From: Planctomycetota bacterium
GTDB taxonomy: Bacteria > Planctomycetota > UBA8742 > UBA2392
Length of the DNA: 64,000 bases
NCBI GenBank assembly: GCA_019636215.1
Contig: JAHBXZ010000002.1
Location: forward strand, 310,001-374,000
Direction of reading: 5' to 3'
Part shown: piece by piece, positions 54,277 to 63,965 of the stretch
Position numbering within the stretch: position 1 is the first letter of the stretch
How the letters are laid out: every line of letters starts with the position of its first letter
Made by a program: the position numbers and the translations under genes
Notes under the pieces: generated by a model
The model's database searches: none
What the model saw: the letters and a program-made list of their open reading frames with translations, nothing else
What the model was told of the DNA's origin: nothing

Positions 54277-55314
54277 TCAAACAATGATCGCGCCGCCGGT
54301 GCGCGCCAACGTGGCCGCAAGTTCAGACGCAACTGCGTCGGCGACCTCGCGCTCGACTTCTGCCACCAGTCGGCCTTTGATGTGCGCGCCGGCCGCCCGC
54401 AAGTGGCCGCCGCCCTTGAATCTCGCGGCGATTTCGTTGACCGCCATATGGCCTTCGCTGCGGAAGCTAACCTTGAGCTCTTTAGGCCCCAGCTCGCGAA
54501 ACAGCAAAGCAACCATACTGCCTTTGAGGGACTTCGGGATTGTCACCAGCTCGTTGGCCTCGGCGTCGGTCGCGCCGGTGGCTTCCATAGCCGCCATGGA
54601 AACGCGGGCAATGGCCAGTTTGCCATCAAGCCGGATCTCAAGCGTCTCTGTGACCATGGCTTCCAGTTTCAGACGGTCCGAGGTCTTGTTGCGATAGATA
54701 TGACCCGTCAACTCACCTACTTTCACGCCGTAGCGTTCCACCAATTCGGCCACAATGCGGTAGGATTCCGGCGTACTGTTGCTGAACATGAAGCGACCGG
54801 TATCGGTGACAATCGCGCAGAACAAGGCCTCGGCTGCGCCGGGCGTCACCGGAATGTCCGCGTGCCGGATCACCCGGAAAACCACTTCGCCGGTGCTGCT
54901 TGCATTGGGCATCACGATGGCCGCATCGCCAAAGCCCGGGTTGTCAACGTGATGGTCGAGGTTCAGCACCGGCGTTCCCGGCGCCAGCCTTGACAACACC
55001 GCGCGTGCCCGGCTTTCCGCGCCACAATCAACCATGATGCACAGGTCAAACCGCGGCAGCGGCGCGGGCAGGCTATCCAGCGGAACCAGCTGGTCGCTGC
55101 CACGCAGAAAGTCGTACTTGCCGGGCCCAAGGTCCTGCGTAACGGTAAGGACTTCCCGGCCCGTCGCGCGCAGGCAATCCGCGAGTGCGAGCATGCTGCC
55201 AAGCGCGTCGCCGTCCATGATCGGGTGGCCGCCGATAACTACCTTTCGCGCACCCTGTATCAGCGCAGCGGCCTTTTCATACGCGGCGGAGTCGTTCATG
55301 GCAGTCCAGTTCAC
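54277..55314 (-). CDS. DHH-family phosphoesterase (NrnA-like)
   Basis: A 345-residue protein. The GTG at 55314 overlaps the stop of the FAH gene by 4 bases (GTGA); an ATG at 55299 is the alternative. The DHH metal motifs are present: VVIGGHPIMDGDALGSML, MVDCGAESRARAV, LNLDHHVDNPGFG and, in the DHHA1 part, RFKGGGHLRAAGA. NrnA-type enzymes degrade short RNA (nanoRNA) and dephosphorylate pAp. It is the last gene of an overlapping asparaginase-coaB-FAH-DHH order, so probably co-expressed with them. Confidence 0.93.
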   Translation of the reverse strand: MNWTAMNDSAAYEKAAALIQGARKVVIGGHPIMDGDALGSMLALADCLRATGREVLTVTQDLGPGKYDFLRGSDQLVPLDSLPAPLPRFDLCIMVDCGAESRARAVLSRLAPGTPVLNLDHHVDNPGFGDAAIVMPNASSTGEVVFRVIRHADIPVTPGAAEALFCAIVTDTGRFMFSNSTPESYRIVAELVERYGVKVGELTGHIYRNKTSDRLKLEAMVTETLEIRLDGKLAIARVSMAAMEATGATDAEANELVTIPKSLKGSMVALLFRELGPKELKVSFRSEGHMAVNEIAARFKGGGHLRAAGAHIKGRLVAEVEREVADAVASELAATLARTGGAIIV

Positions 55315-56171
55315 GCCGGTCGACGGACTTTGTTGGCCAGCAGGCCGACGTTTTCAATTTCGCACTCGCACAGGTCGCCGTCGTTCAGTGCCCCGACTCC
55401 TTCCGGCGTGCCCGTAGCGATAACGTCGCCGGGCTCCAGGGTCATCCACGTACTCATGACGGCAATCTGCTTTGCCACGGGGTGGATCATCTCGGCCGTG
55501 GTTGCGCCCTGACGGGGTTCGCCGTTGACGCGGCAGGCAATGCGGAGCTTCTGGGGATCTGCCACATAGCGCGCGGGAACAAAGTAAGGCCCCATTGGCG
55601 TAAAGGTGTCCAGGTTCTTGCAGCGGGTCCAGGGATGCTGCTTTTCGCGATCCTGCTTCTGCACACGCCGCGCGCTTACGTCATTCAGCACGCTGTAACC
55701 TGCGATCATCTCCAGCGCGCTCTCGATGGCGACATTCTTGCACATGCGCCCGATCACCACCGCCAGCTCAACCTCATGGTCAACGCGCCCCTCGAGCCAC
55801 TTCGGTATCACAATCTGTGCATTGTGCCCGCACAGGCTGCTGGGCAGCTTCGCGAACCAGGTCGGGTCCGGCGGCGCGGTGTTGCCGAACTCGGCGGCAT
55901 GCTTCATGTAGTTCTGCACCATGGCAACAATCTTGCCGGGCCGCGGCAGAGGCGGCGCAAAGGTCCAGTTACCGGGCATCTCTTCCAGCAACAGCGAGTC
56001 TTGCTCAATCGCGGCAATCAGCGCATCAAGCTGGTCCGCGGCAATCAGGTCCGCCAGCGCACGTTTACTGAAGTCGCGAACTGCACCCCGGGTGATGTCG
56101 TGGTGAACGCCGGCGCGTTCAACCCCCAGACGTAATTCATGGTCTGCCTCAAAGGCGAAAAAGCGCATCAT
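55311..56171 (-). CDS. Fumarylacetoacetate hydrolase (FAH) family protein
   Basis: A 286-residue protein. The ATG at 56171 overlaps the coaB stop (ATGA). FAH-fold features: a short N-terminal domain, VAMVQNYMKHAAEFGN, a metal-site VDHEVELAVVIGRMCKNV, VLNDVSARRVQKQ, KNLDTFTPMGPYFVP, and the closing WMTLEPGDVIATGTPEGVG. Such enzymes cleave acylpyruvates or act as isomerases in aromatic breakdown. The exact substrate cannot be told from sequence. Coupling with coaB and a DHH enzyme is unusual. Confidence 0.9.
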   Translation of the reverse strand: MMRFFAFEADHELRLGVERAGVHHDITRGAVRDFSKRALADLIAADQLDALIAAIEQDSLLLEEMPGNWTFAPPLPRPGKIVAMVQNYMKHAAEFGNTAPPDPTWFAKLPSSLCGHNAQIVIPKWLEGRVDHEVELAVVIGRMCKNVAIESALEMIAGYSVLNDVSARRVQKQDREKQHPWTRCKNLDTFTPMGPYFVPARYVADPQKLRIACRVNGEPRQGATTAEMIHPVAKQIAVMSTWMTLEPGDVIATGTPEGVGALNDGDLCECEIENVGLLANKVRRPA

Positions 56172-56878
56172 GACTTCTTCTTTTCGAATGGCTTGATAAC
56201 CGGCAACCGGCCGCTGACGCGCACGCGGGACACCAGATCTATTACGGCCTCTGCCACGTTGGCCTTGGTACTTGGCGGCAACTCGGCCACCAGACCCTTG
56301 GCATTGATGATGCGCACAAACTCCTTGGCTTCTCCAAAGTGTGCGGGGGTGTTTACGACCATCAGGTCGCATTGCTTGGCGGCCAGCTTTGCGCGGGCGT
56401 TATCGAGGGCATTGGCGCTCTCCAGGCTGAAGCCGACGATAATCTGGTCTTGGCGACGGCGCTCTCCCATGGACTTCAGCACATCCGGGTTCAGCACCAG
56501 TTCCACGGTCACTTGCTCGGCGCCTTTCTTGATCTTGCCCACCTCGCGTCTGGCGGGCCGATAGTCACTGACCGCCGCGCTGGCAATAAACACGTCGCAA
56601 CTGTCAAACCGTTCAGACACGGCTTCCAGCATCTGCTGCGCGCTGGTCACAGGGATGAATGCAACGCCCGGCGGCGGCTGCAAGTGCGTCGGTCCGCAGA
56701 CGACCGTCGCGTAGGCCCCCAGCCGTTGGGCGCTTCGGGCCAGTTCCATACCCATCAAGCCGGTGCTGGGGTTGCCGATGAAGCGCACGTCGTCGAGGTA
56801 CTCGTGCGTCGGGCCGGCCGTGATCAGCACGTTGGCTCCGCGCAGATCCCCCACCTTTGTCGTCAGCTTCTTAGCCAT
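56168..56878 (-). CDS. coaB: Stand-alone CoaB-like phosphopantothenate-cysteine ligase domain
   Basis: A 236-residue protein from the ATG at 56878, overlapping the asparaginase gene by 16 bases. It has the CoaB signature: VLITAGPTHEYLDDVRFIGN, then PSTGLMGMELARSAQRLGA, ASAAVSDYRPAR and QIIVGFSLESAN, and a substrate-loop-like KIKKG. In most bacteria CoaB is fused to CoaC (phosphopantothenoylcysteine decarboxylase). Only the ligase half is here and no coaC is in the window, so the partner must be elsewhere. It adds cysteine to phosphopantothenate in coenzyme A synthesis. Confidence 0.85.
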   Translation of the reverse strand: MAKKLTTKVGDLRGANVLITAGPTHEYLDDVRFIGNPSTGLMGMELARSAQRLGAYATVVCGPTHLQPPPGVAFIPVTSAQQMLEAVSERFDSCDVFIASAAVSDYRPARREVGKIKKGAEQVTVELVLNPDVLKSMGERRRQDQIIVGFSLESANALDNARAKLAAKQCDLMVVNTPAHFGEAKEFVRIINAKGLVAELPPSTKANVAEAVIDLVSRVRVSGRLPVIKPFEKKKS

Positions 56879-57840
56879 GCGCCGATCTCTTTGCGACCCA
56901 TGCCCGCGCCCAATGCAGCCATCAACAGGATACGCGCTTTGTGGCCCGGAATGCCCGACGCAAACACAATGCCGGCTTCCTTCAACCGTGCGCCGCCGCC
57001 TTCGTAACCGTACGTCCCGCTGACTCTCCCACCCCAACAGCGCGAGGTCAGCAGCACAACCAACCCCGCTTCTTGCGCGGCAACCGCGGCCTTGGCCATG
57101 GGCGGCGGAAGGTTTCCGCGCCCCAAAGCCTCCACCACGATGCCCTTGTCGCCGCGCTTGGCGCAGAAATCAATCAGCGATCCGTCATCGCCGGCACTGG
57201 CGGCAATCAGGCTGACGCGTTCCTCAAGCCGGGCAAACGGCAGGGCCTTGCGCAGCACGGGCTTGCGATAGAACCGCAGGTCCTCGCCATCGAAGAACGC
57301 CAATGGCCCGGTGTCGGGTGCCTGAAAAGTGTCCAGTGCCTCAGTGTATGTCTTCGTAACCTCGCTTGCTGCGTTCACACTGCTGTTCATCACCACCAGT
57401 ACGCCGCAATCGCGGGCCTTGCGTTCGGCAGCGACGCGACATGCCTGGTACAGGTTGATCGGCCCGTCCCAGGAAAGCGCCGAGCTGGTCCGCATCGCAC
57501 CGACAAACACAATCGGCTGGCCGCCTTCATGGCGCAGGTCCAGCAGGTAGGCGCTCTCCTCAAGCGTGTCTGTGCCGTGGGTGATGACGACGCCGTCAAA
57601 TCCAATTGCAAAACTCTTGGCCACAAGCTCGCTGAGCTCGAACATGCGCGCCGGCGTCATGTGCGGGCCGGGCAGCTGGCCGAAGTCATGCACCTCGGGC
57701 CGGCAGAACCGCATTAGGCCGGGCACAACTTTGAGCAGGTCCGCGCCCGTCAGCACAGGCACCGCGCCCCGACCGGCGTCGTCGCGCATCGAGATGGTGC
57801 CACCGGTAAAGATGAGTCGGATTCGAGGAAGGTCGAGCAT
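56863..57840 (-). CDS. L-asparaginase (type I/II fold)
   Basis: A 325-residue protein with both catalytic Thr motifs: RLIFTGGTISMRDD near the N-terminus and VVITHGTDTLEESAYLL. It lacks a signal peptide, which points to a cytoplasmic type I-like enzyme that hydrolyses asparagine to aspartate and ammonia. Other family text is FVGAMRTSSALSWDGPINL and the C-terminal KGIVVEALGRGNLPPPM. The 3' end overlaps the coaB start. It may also be the asparaginase-like subunit of other amidases, but the absence of a GatD-type extension argues against that. Confidence 0.92.
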   Translation of the reverse strand: MLDLPRIRLIFTGGTISMRDDAGRGAVPVLTGADLLKVVPGLMRFCRPEVHDFGQLPGPHMTPARMFELSELVAKSFAIGFDGVVITHGTDTLEESAYLLDLRHEGGQPIVFVGAMRTSSALSWDGPINLYQACRVAAERKARDCGVLVVMNSSVNAASEVTKTYTEALDTFQAPDTGPLAFFDGEDLRFYRKPVLRKALPFARLEERVSLIAASAGDDGSLIDFCAKRGDKGIVVEALGRGNLPPPMAKAAVAAQEAGLVVLLTSRCWGGRVSGTYGYEGGGARLKEAGIVFASGIPGHKARILLMAALGAGMGRKEIGAWLRS

Positions 57841-57867
57841 AGATTCAGTCTGCAGTCAGGAGTCCGG

Positions 57868-57914
57868 AGTCAGCAGCAAAAGCAACGACCCGCAGTTTGC
57901 CGTTGCTGCTGACT
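57868..57914. repeat. Inverted repeat with AGTCAGCAG units
   Basis: AGTCAGCAGCAA (57868-57879) is perfectly complementary to TTGCTGCTGACT (57903-57914), within a run of CAGTC/GACTG units. It lies in the short divergent region between the asparaginase gene and threonine aldolase. Confidence 0.6.
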
Positions 57915-57915
57915 G

Positions 57916-57944
57916 CTGACTACAGGCCGCCGACTTCCTAGTCT
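57916..57944 (+). promoter_or_regulatory. Possible promoter for a near-leaderless threonine aldolase transcript
   Basis: CTGACT (57916-57921), a 17-base spacer and TAGTCT (57939-57944) precede the ATG at 57953 by 8 bases. No Shine-Dalgarno sequence. The -35 matches 4 of 6 and overlaps the inverted repeat above. Confidence 0.4.
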
Positions 57945-57952
57945 GTCACAGC

Positions 57953-58984
57953 ATGCACGACATTTCTGATTTCCGCAGCGACACTGTCACCCTGCCCACG
58001 CCCGCCATGCGCGAGGCCATGGCCCGGGCTGAGCTAGGCGACGACGTACTGGGCACTGAACCCACGGCTATCAAGCTCGAGGCCATGACCGCTGACCTGC
58101 TGGGCAAGGAAGCCGGGCTGTTTGTGCCCAGCGGCACCATGGGCAACCAGATTGCCATCGCGCTGCACGCCCAACGCGGCCAGGAAGTGATCTGCGAGTT
58201 CAGTGCACATACCTACAACAACGAAAGCGGCGCACTGGCGCTGATCGCCGGGGCGCAGGTGCGGCCCATCCACGGCAGCGCGGGCATCATGGAGCCTTCG
58301 CATGTCGAGGCGTTGATCCGCCCAGCCAACATCCACAACCCGCGCACAGCGCTGATCACGGTAGAGAATACCCACAACGCGGCGGGCGGCACGATCGTGC
58401 CGCTCGAGAACATCCGCGCCCTGGGTGAAGTCGCTCGCAAACACAAGCTCAAGTATCATCTCGACGGGGCACGCCTGTGGAACGCCCATGTGGCCACCGG
58501 CGTGCCGTTAAAGGACCTGTGCGCGCCCTTCGACACCGTCAACGTCTGCCTGAGCAAAGGCCTGTGCAGCCCGGTGGGCAGCGTGCTGGTGGGCTCGCGC
58601 GAAGAAATCGAACGCGGGCGCTACCTGCGCAAGCAACTGGGCGGGGGCATGAGGCAAAGCGGCATTCTCGCAGCCTGCGGCATTGTCAGCATCACCAGCA
58701 TGATAGAGCGCCTCAAGGACGACCACAGCAACGCACGCAAACTGGCCGATGGCTTGGCCAAATTGCCCGGCGTGCAGCTGGACCTGGCCACAGTGCAGAC
58801 GAACATCATTTACTTCAGCGTACCGGGCCGCGAAGCGCAGTTCCCGCAATGGCTGGAGCGCCTGAAGCAGCAGAAGGTCCTGGCCATGACCCTTGGCAAC
58901 CGCTGGCGCCTGGTGACGCACAATGACGTCGACGCGCAAGACTGTGAACGGGCGTTGTCAGCCTTTCAGTCCGTGCTGGCCTAA
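57953..58984 (+). CDS. L-threonine/L-allo-threonine aldolase
   Basis: A 343-residue PLP enzyme (fold type I). The opening FRSDTVTLPTPAMREAM and DDVLGTEPTAIKLE are typical of LtaE-like aldolases, which split threonine to glycine and acetaldehyde. The PLP Lys is in VNVCLSKGLCSPVGSV, and HLDGARLWNA and GGGMRQSGILAACG are conserved. It is a single gene, divergent from asparaginase, and convergent with the PhnD-like gene. Confidence 0.94.
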   Translation: MHDISDFRSDTVTLPTPAMREAMARAELGDDVLGTEPTAIKLEAMTADLLGKEAGLFVPSGTMGNQIAIALHAQRGQEVICEFSAHTYNNESGALALIAGAQVRPIHGSAGIMEPSHVEALIRPANIHNPRTALITVENTHNAAGGTIVPLENIRALGEVARKHKLKYHLDGARLWNAHVATGVPLKDLCAPFDTVNVCLSKGLCSPVGSVLVGSREEIERGRYLRKQLGGGMRQSGILAACGIVSITSMIERLKDDHSNARKLADGLAKLPGVQLDLATVQTNIIYFSVPGREAQFPQWLERLKQQKVLAMTLGNRWRLVTHNDVDAQDCERALSAFQSVLA

Positions 58985-59002
58985 CTCGAATCACGGGCAA
59001 CT

Positions 59003-59851
59003 CTACGCCAGTGGCCGGCGGCCACTGAGCCTTGAACCCACCGGCGCCGGAAGCTCGTAGTACTCGTGTTCCATCGCCACCTGCTCAAAGGCCAGGATCC
59101 GGTCGTACAGCTGGTTGTCCACGGCCGCCACGGCCTTGATTCCCATGGCCTCGCAGGTCTGGCGATTCTTGGCGTCGGTCATCACACTTTCCAGCGCGCT
59201 GTGCAGCTTGCGCGCGAACACCTTGCCATACCTCATACTGGTGACGTAAGGCGGCACAGGTGCCAGCGGCGTCTGCGCGATCTTGCGTACGCCCTGCAAG
59301 GCGGACGGCCGGTGCTTCAGCAGAAGGCCCCAGGTCACGCAATCCACACAGGCAACGTCTACCAGGTTGTCGTGCAACAGTTGCAGGCTGGCCACATGGG
59401 AACCCGAGAGTGTCACCTGGCTGAAAAAGCGCCCGTCTCGGGAAAACGGCGCAATCACCGCGCGCAGTGCATTGGCCCCGCTGTGCGACGAAACGTTGTT
59501 CAGCGCCGCGCGCCGGCCTCGCAAATCGGCGACACCCCAGGCGGGGTCGTTCTCGCGCACCACAATGAAGCTGCTGTGGAAGTGTTCCGTGCAACCCTCA
59601 AAGTCAAAGCACGGCGCCGCAATCGCACGCAAGGCGCGGCCAGCATCTACGGCCACGTCATAGCCGCAGCATTGCGTGAACATCAGGTTCGGGTGGCCCC
59701 ACTGTTCGCGGTAGTCGAGTTCACGTTCCAGATTGTCCGGCGCGAACTCAATGCCGACCTCGCGGCAGGCCGCACTGACGGCGCGCCACAACTGGTCCGT
59801 GGCATCGCGGATCTCCGGCAGGTCGTACCACGGCAGACTGGCAATGGCCAT
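59003..59851 (-). CDS. PhnD-like substrate-binding protein without signal peptide
   Basis: A 282-residue protein from the ATG at 59851; a longer in-frame extension to 60022 crosses the groEL terminator and is unlikely. It resembles PhnD/SsuA-type binding proteins: ASLPWYDLPEIRDATDQLW at the start, FTQCCGYDV, FIVVRENDPAWGVADLRGRR and SSHSGANALRAVI, SGSHVASLQLL. These bind phosphonates or similar ligands for ABC transport. No signal peptide and no transporter genes are present, so it may be a cytoplasmic or orphan member. TATCGT lies 8 bases upstream of the ATG. Confidence 0.85.
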   Translation of the reverse strand: MAIASLPWYDLPEIRDATDQLWRAVSAACREVGIEFAPDNLERELDYREQWGHPNLMFTQCCGYDVAVDAGRALRAIAAPCFDFEGCTEHFHSSFIVVRENDPAWGVADLRGRRAALNNVSSHSGANALRAVIAPFSRDGRFFSQVTLSGSHVASLQLLHDNLVDVACVDCVTWGLLLKHRPSALQGVRKIAQTPLAPVPPYVTSMRYGKVFARKLHSALESVMTDAKNRQTCEAMGIKAVAAVDNQLYDRILAFEQVAMEHEYYELPAPVGSRLSGRRPLA

Positions 59852-59929
59852 GAACAGCCACGATAACAAAGACGGTTGCGCGACGCCCCTTACCGGCGGT
59901 CGATTGGGGCGCTCCCCACGGGATTGAAA

Positions 59930-59953
59930 AAGCCCGACCAAATGGCCGGGCTT
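59930..59953 (-). terminator. Intrinsic terminator of groEL
   Basis: On the minus strand AAGCCCG pairs with CGGGCTT (59947-59953 with 59930-59936) and is followed by TTTTTC. It lies 38 bases after the groEL stop. Confidence 0.8.
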
Positions 59954-59990
59954 CTCAACGGTCCGCGGGCGTGATGCCCGCAACACTTGG

Positions 59991-61658
<1,668 letters not shown>

Positions 61659-61737
61659 GGGTCGTTCCTCGTTAGGCCGGTTGCCCGGCGCGGATTCGGT
61701 TCCTGGTATGCCCGCAAATGCGGGCCATGAGTTCCTG

Positions 61738-62031
61738 CTACTCGATGACAGCGAGAATTTCTTCCTCGCTCATCAGGATGTATTCCTTGCCGTCAAGCTT
61801 TACGTCCGTGCCGGCGTAGCTCTTGAACAGCACGCGGTCACCGGCCTTGACCTGGAACGGTATGCGCTCTCCGGCATCGCTCAGTCGGCCCTGCCCCACG
61901 GCCACGATCCTGCCTTCCTTGGGTTTTTCCTTGCTTGCGTCGGGCAGGATGATGCCGCCCTTGGTCTTTTCGTCGGCCTTGGCGCGTTCAATCAGGACTT
62001 TGTCATTTAGCGGGCGAACCTTGGTTGCCAT
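61738..62031 (-). CDS. groES: Co-chaperonin GroES
   Basis: A 97-residue protein from the ATG at 62031 (GGAG 8 bases upstream). Typical GroES text: [27 protein letters not shown] with the mobile loop, [44 protein letters not shown]. It caps GroEL. A small gene of unknown function and a response regulator lie just upstream on the same strand. Confidence 0.98.
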   Translation of the reverse strand: MATKVRPLNDKVLIERAKADEKTKGGIILPDASKEKPKEGRIVAVGQGRLSDAGERIPFQVKAGDRVLFKSYAGTDVKLDGKEYILMSEEEILAVIE

Positions 62032-62067
62032 GTCTTGTTCTCCGTGCGTTGGCGGCATTGCCGCGGA

Positions 62068-62415
62068 TCAGTTCAAGTTCTCGAAGTTGTCCAGCTTCCT
62101 GAGGGTTCCCTCTGACTTCAGCTTGCGGTCTGGCTCAGATTCGGGTTCGGGTTCCGCCTTGGCCATCACGCGGTTCATCAACTCCATGGCCGCTGCCAGT
62201 GGCAGGGCGTCCCCGTCGGCGGCCATCTGCTGCAACCGATGAAAAGTCTCCGCCACGGGGTCAAGTGCGCCACGATCGACGGCGCTTTCAAAAATGCGCA
62301 GCGCCTTGGCCATCGGCTCGGGCATGGTCGCCGGCGAGCCAAGGTCAATCTTCACGACACCTTGCGGAGTCTGGATCATCAGCACCTTGTGTTCAGGACG
62401 CTTGCGGTCGCTCAT
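62068..62415 (-). CDS. Small protein between response regulator and groES
   Basis: A 115-residue protein whose ATG overlaps the response regulator stop (ATGA). The first 27 residues are beta-like (HKVLMIQTPQGVVKIDLGSPATM), the middle is helical (ALRIFESAVDRG; FHRLQQMAADGD) and the end is charged (EPEPESEPDRKLKSEG). No family is recognised. Coupled to a receiver-only regulator, it could be its effector or partner, but that is only from gene order. Confidence 0.65.
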   Translation of the reverse strand: MSDRKRPEHKVLMIQTPQGVVKIDLGSPATMPEPMAKALRIFESAVDRGALDPVAETFHRLQQMAADGDALPLAAAMELMNRVMAKAEPEPESEPDRKLKSEGTLRKLDNFENLN

Positions 62416-62780
62416 GCTATCGCCCGCCGAACAAGGTCGCGGAAGAGGTTCACTTCAAACGGCTTGCGCAGCAACCGCAGGGGGTTCAGTCGCAGGGCAT
62501 CTTCAATAAGGTCGTCGCCGGCCTCGGCAGTCATGAAGATACAGGCAAGTTCCTTCATGGCCCGGTTGATCTCGCTGTACACACGTACACCCGTCATGTC
62601 CGGAAGATTCAGGTCAAGCACAACCAGCCGGCAAGGCGCGCGCTGGGCCAGCGCAATGGCCTCGTCGCCACGGCCGGCCTGCAGAGTTTCACACCCCTCA
62701 TCCTCCAGCAGCATGGCCAAGCCCTGACGCAAACTGACGTTGTCGTCAACCAGCAACACTGTGCGCGGCAGGACGGTCAT
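62412..62780 (-). CDS. Stand-alone response regulator receiver domain
   Basis: A 122-residue single receiver domain. The acidic pair is in LLVDDN (D12, D13), the phospho-acceptor is D56 in VVLDLNLPDMTG, the switch Thr is T84 in IFMTAEA and the conserved Lys is K106 in RKPFE. There is no output domain, so it signals by protein contact like CheY or Spo0F. No histidine kinase is nearby. It is translationally coupled to the small gene at 62068. Confidence 0.93.
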   Translation of the reverse strand: MTVLPRTVLLVDDNVSLRQGLAMLLEDEGCETLQAGRGDEAIALAQRAPCRLVVLDLNLPDMTGVRVYSEINRAMKELACIFMTAEAGDDLIEDALRLNPLRLLRKPFEVNLFRDLVRRAIA

Positions 62781-62989
62781 GGATCACCGCCGACCACGAA
62801 GCAAACCCAATGCCATCTAACAACCCGGCTCGCAACTGTCGCAACCCATTTACCCATAGCTACTTGTGACTGCGCAATTTGGCACAAACTCGGCTCTCAT
62901 GCTGCCGGTATGGCAGAGGTGCGCCCGCACCGCACCGACCGTGCCAGCTTGGCAGGACATCGCGGTCGCCGGCGATAGCAACTTCACAG

Positions 62990-63005
62990 TGGCAGAACTG
63001 TTGCA
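62990..63005 (+). promoter_or_regulatory. Sigma-54-type promoter for the PII-like gene
   Basis: TGGCAG-AACTG-TTGCA matches the -24/-12 consensus (TGGCAC-N5-TTGC), with GG (62991-62992) and GC (63003-63004) separated by the required 12 bases. It lies 53 bases before the ATG at 63058. A weaker candidate (TTGGCACAAACTCGGCT) begins at 62879. Confidence 0.6.
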
Positions 63006-63057
63006 TGCCAAGATCGACGGCCTTCCAATCCGACAACCCGTTATCAGAATCCAGCCC

Positions 63058-63378
63058 ATGAAACTGGTCGTCGCCGTGATTAAGCCGTTCCGATTCGAGG
63101 CCTGTCTCCGTGCGTTGAAGGACTTGCCGGTACATGAACTGGCGTACAACGAAGCCAGAGGCTACGGCCGTCAGAAAGATCACCTGCAGGACTACCGCAA
63201 TGACCGCTTCGCGGTGGCGTTTCTGCCCAAGATGCGCCTTGAGTTTCAAGTGGAGGCCGAGTACTTGAAGTCAGCCATAGACGCAATCTGCAGCGCCTGT
63301 CGCAGCGGCCGCCAGGGAGATGGCAAGATCTGGGTGCTTGATGGCCGCGTGGCGGTACCACAAGCTGTGCGCCCATGA
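63058..63378 (+). CDS. PII-like nitrogen regulatory protein with Phe at position 51
   Basis: A 106-residue protein from the ATG at 63058. It opens with MKLVVAVIKPFRFEACLRAL and has the T-loop frame ARGYGRQKDHLQDYRNDRF, FLPKMRLEFQV and GDGKIWVLDG near the end, as in GlnB/GlnK. Aligned by eye, the Tyr51 that is uridylylated in proteobacterial PII proteins is Phe here, and the Gly-Ala-Glu before it is Asn-Asp-Arg. It may sense 2-oxoglutarate and ATP without covalent modification. A sigma-54-type promoter fits nitrogen control. No amtB or glnA is adjacent. Its stop overlaps the ATG of the next gene. Confidence 0.87.
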   Translation: MKLVVAVIKPFRFEACLRALKDLPVHELAYNEARGYGRQKDHLQDYRNDRFAVAFLPKMRLEFQVEAEYLKSAIDAICSACRSGRQGDGKIWVLDGRVAVPQAVRP

Positions 63379-63965
63379 ACCCGGCGCCAACTTTCTGGAC
63401 ACTGGCCAACATTTTCACGTTCGCGCGCTTTGCGTTTGCGCCGATCTGCGCCGCATTGTTCATCACCGGTACGCACTGGGGAATGTGGGTCGGAGGTTGG
63501 CTGGCCGGGCTGGCGATGTTCACCGATGTCTGTGACGGCTACTTCGCCCGTCGACAGAAGCAGGTCAGTGACATCGGCAAGGTCTTCGACCCGCTGGCCG
63601 ACGCCGTTTTCTTTGTGATGGTTTGGACGGCATTGGGCATTGAAGGCGCGTATCCTGTCTGGCTCGCGCTGCCGTTTCTGGCACGAGAACTGGTGCAGCA
63701 CGTTTACCTGCGACCGACGGCAGCCCGGCTGGGCGTGGCGCTGGCGGCGAACTTCTGGGGCAAACTGAAGACACTGGTGCAGACGCTGGTGCTGATCACG
63801 TTGTGCTGGTTCGAATTCTTCGTCATGTACTGGCCGCACATCGCTGCATGGGTTAAGCCGGCGAACATCATGATGATCAGCGTAACCGCCGCGATCAGCG
63901 TGTTGTCGATTCTGCCCTACTTCAAGGCCGTTCGGGCCTTGTCCGCAAGGCCCACACCCGCCTAG
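63375..63965 (+). CDS. CDP-alcohol phosphatidyltransferase family protein (PgsA-like)
   Basis: A 196-residue membrane protein whose ATG overlaps the PII-like stop (ATGA). The full signature D-x2-D-G-x2-A-R-x8-G-x3-D-x3-D is seen in FTDVCDGYFARR through GKVFDPLADAV. About five to six hydrophobic helices surround it. Such enzymes join CDP-diacylglycerol to glycerol phosphate, inositol or serine. Length and signature fit phosphatidylglycerophosphate synthase. Coupling to a PII-like protein is uncommon. It ends 35 bases before the window edge. Confidence 0.9.
   Translation: MNPAPTFWTLANIFTFARFAFAPICAALFITGTHWGMWVGGWLAGLAMFTDVCDGYFARRQKQVSDIGKVFDPLADAVFFVMVWTALGIEGAYPVWLALPFLARELVQHVYLRPTAARLGVALAANFWGKLKTLVQTLVLITLCWFEFFVMYWPHIAAWVKPANIMMISVTAAISVLSILPYFKAVRALSARPTPA

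Noticed and set aside
62032..62460. CIRCE operator for groESL
   Set aside because: No GAGTGCTAA-type inverted repeat with a 9-base spacer found upstream of groES.
62925..62950. NtrC-binding site near GCACCGACCGTGC
   Set aside because: Half-sites are 5 bases apart rather than the 7 of the known GCAC-N7-GTGC consensus.
62949..62964. Third sigma-54-like site (TTGGCAGGACATCGCG)
   Set aside because: The -12 GC is missing at the required distance.
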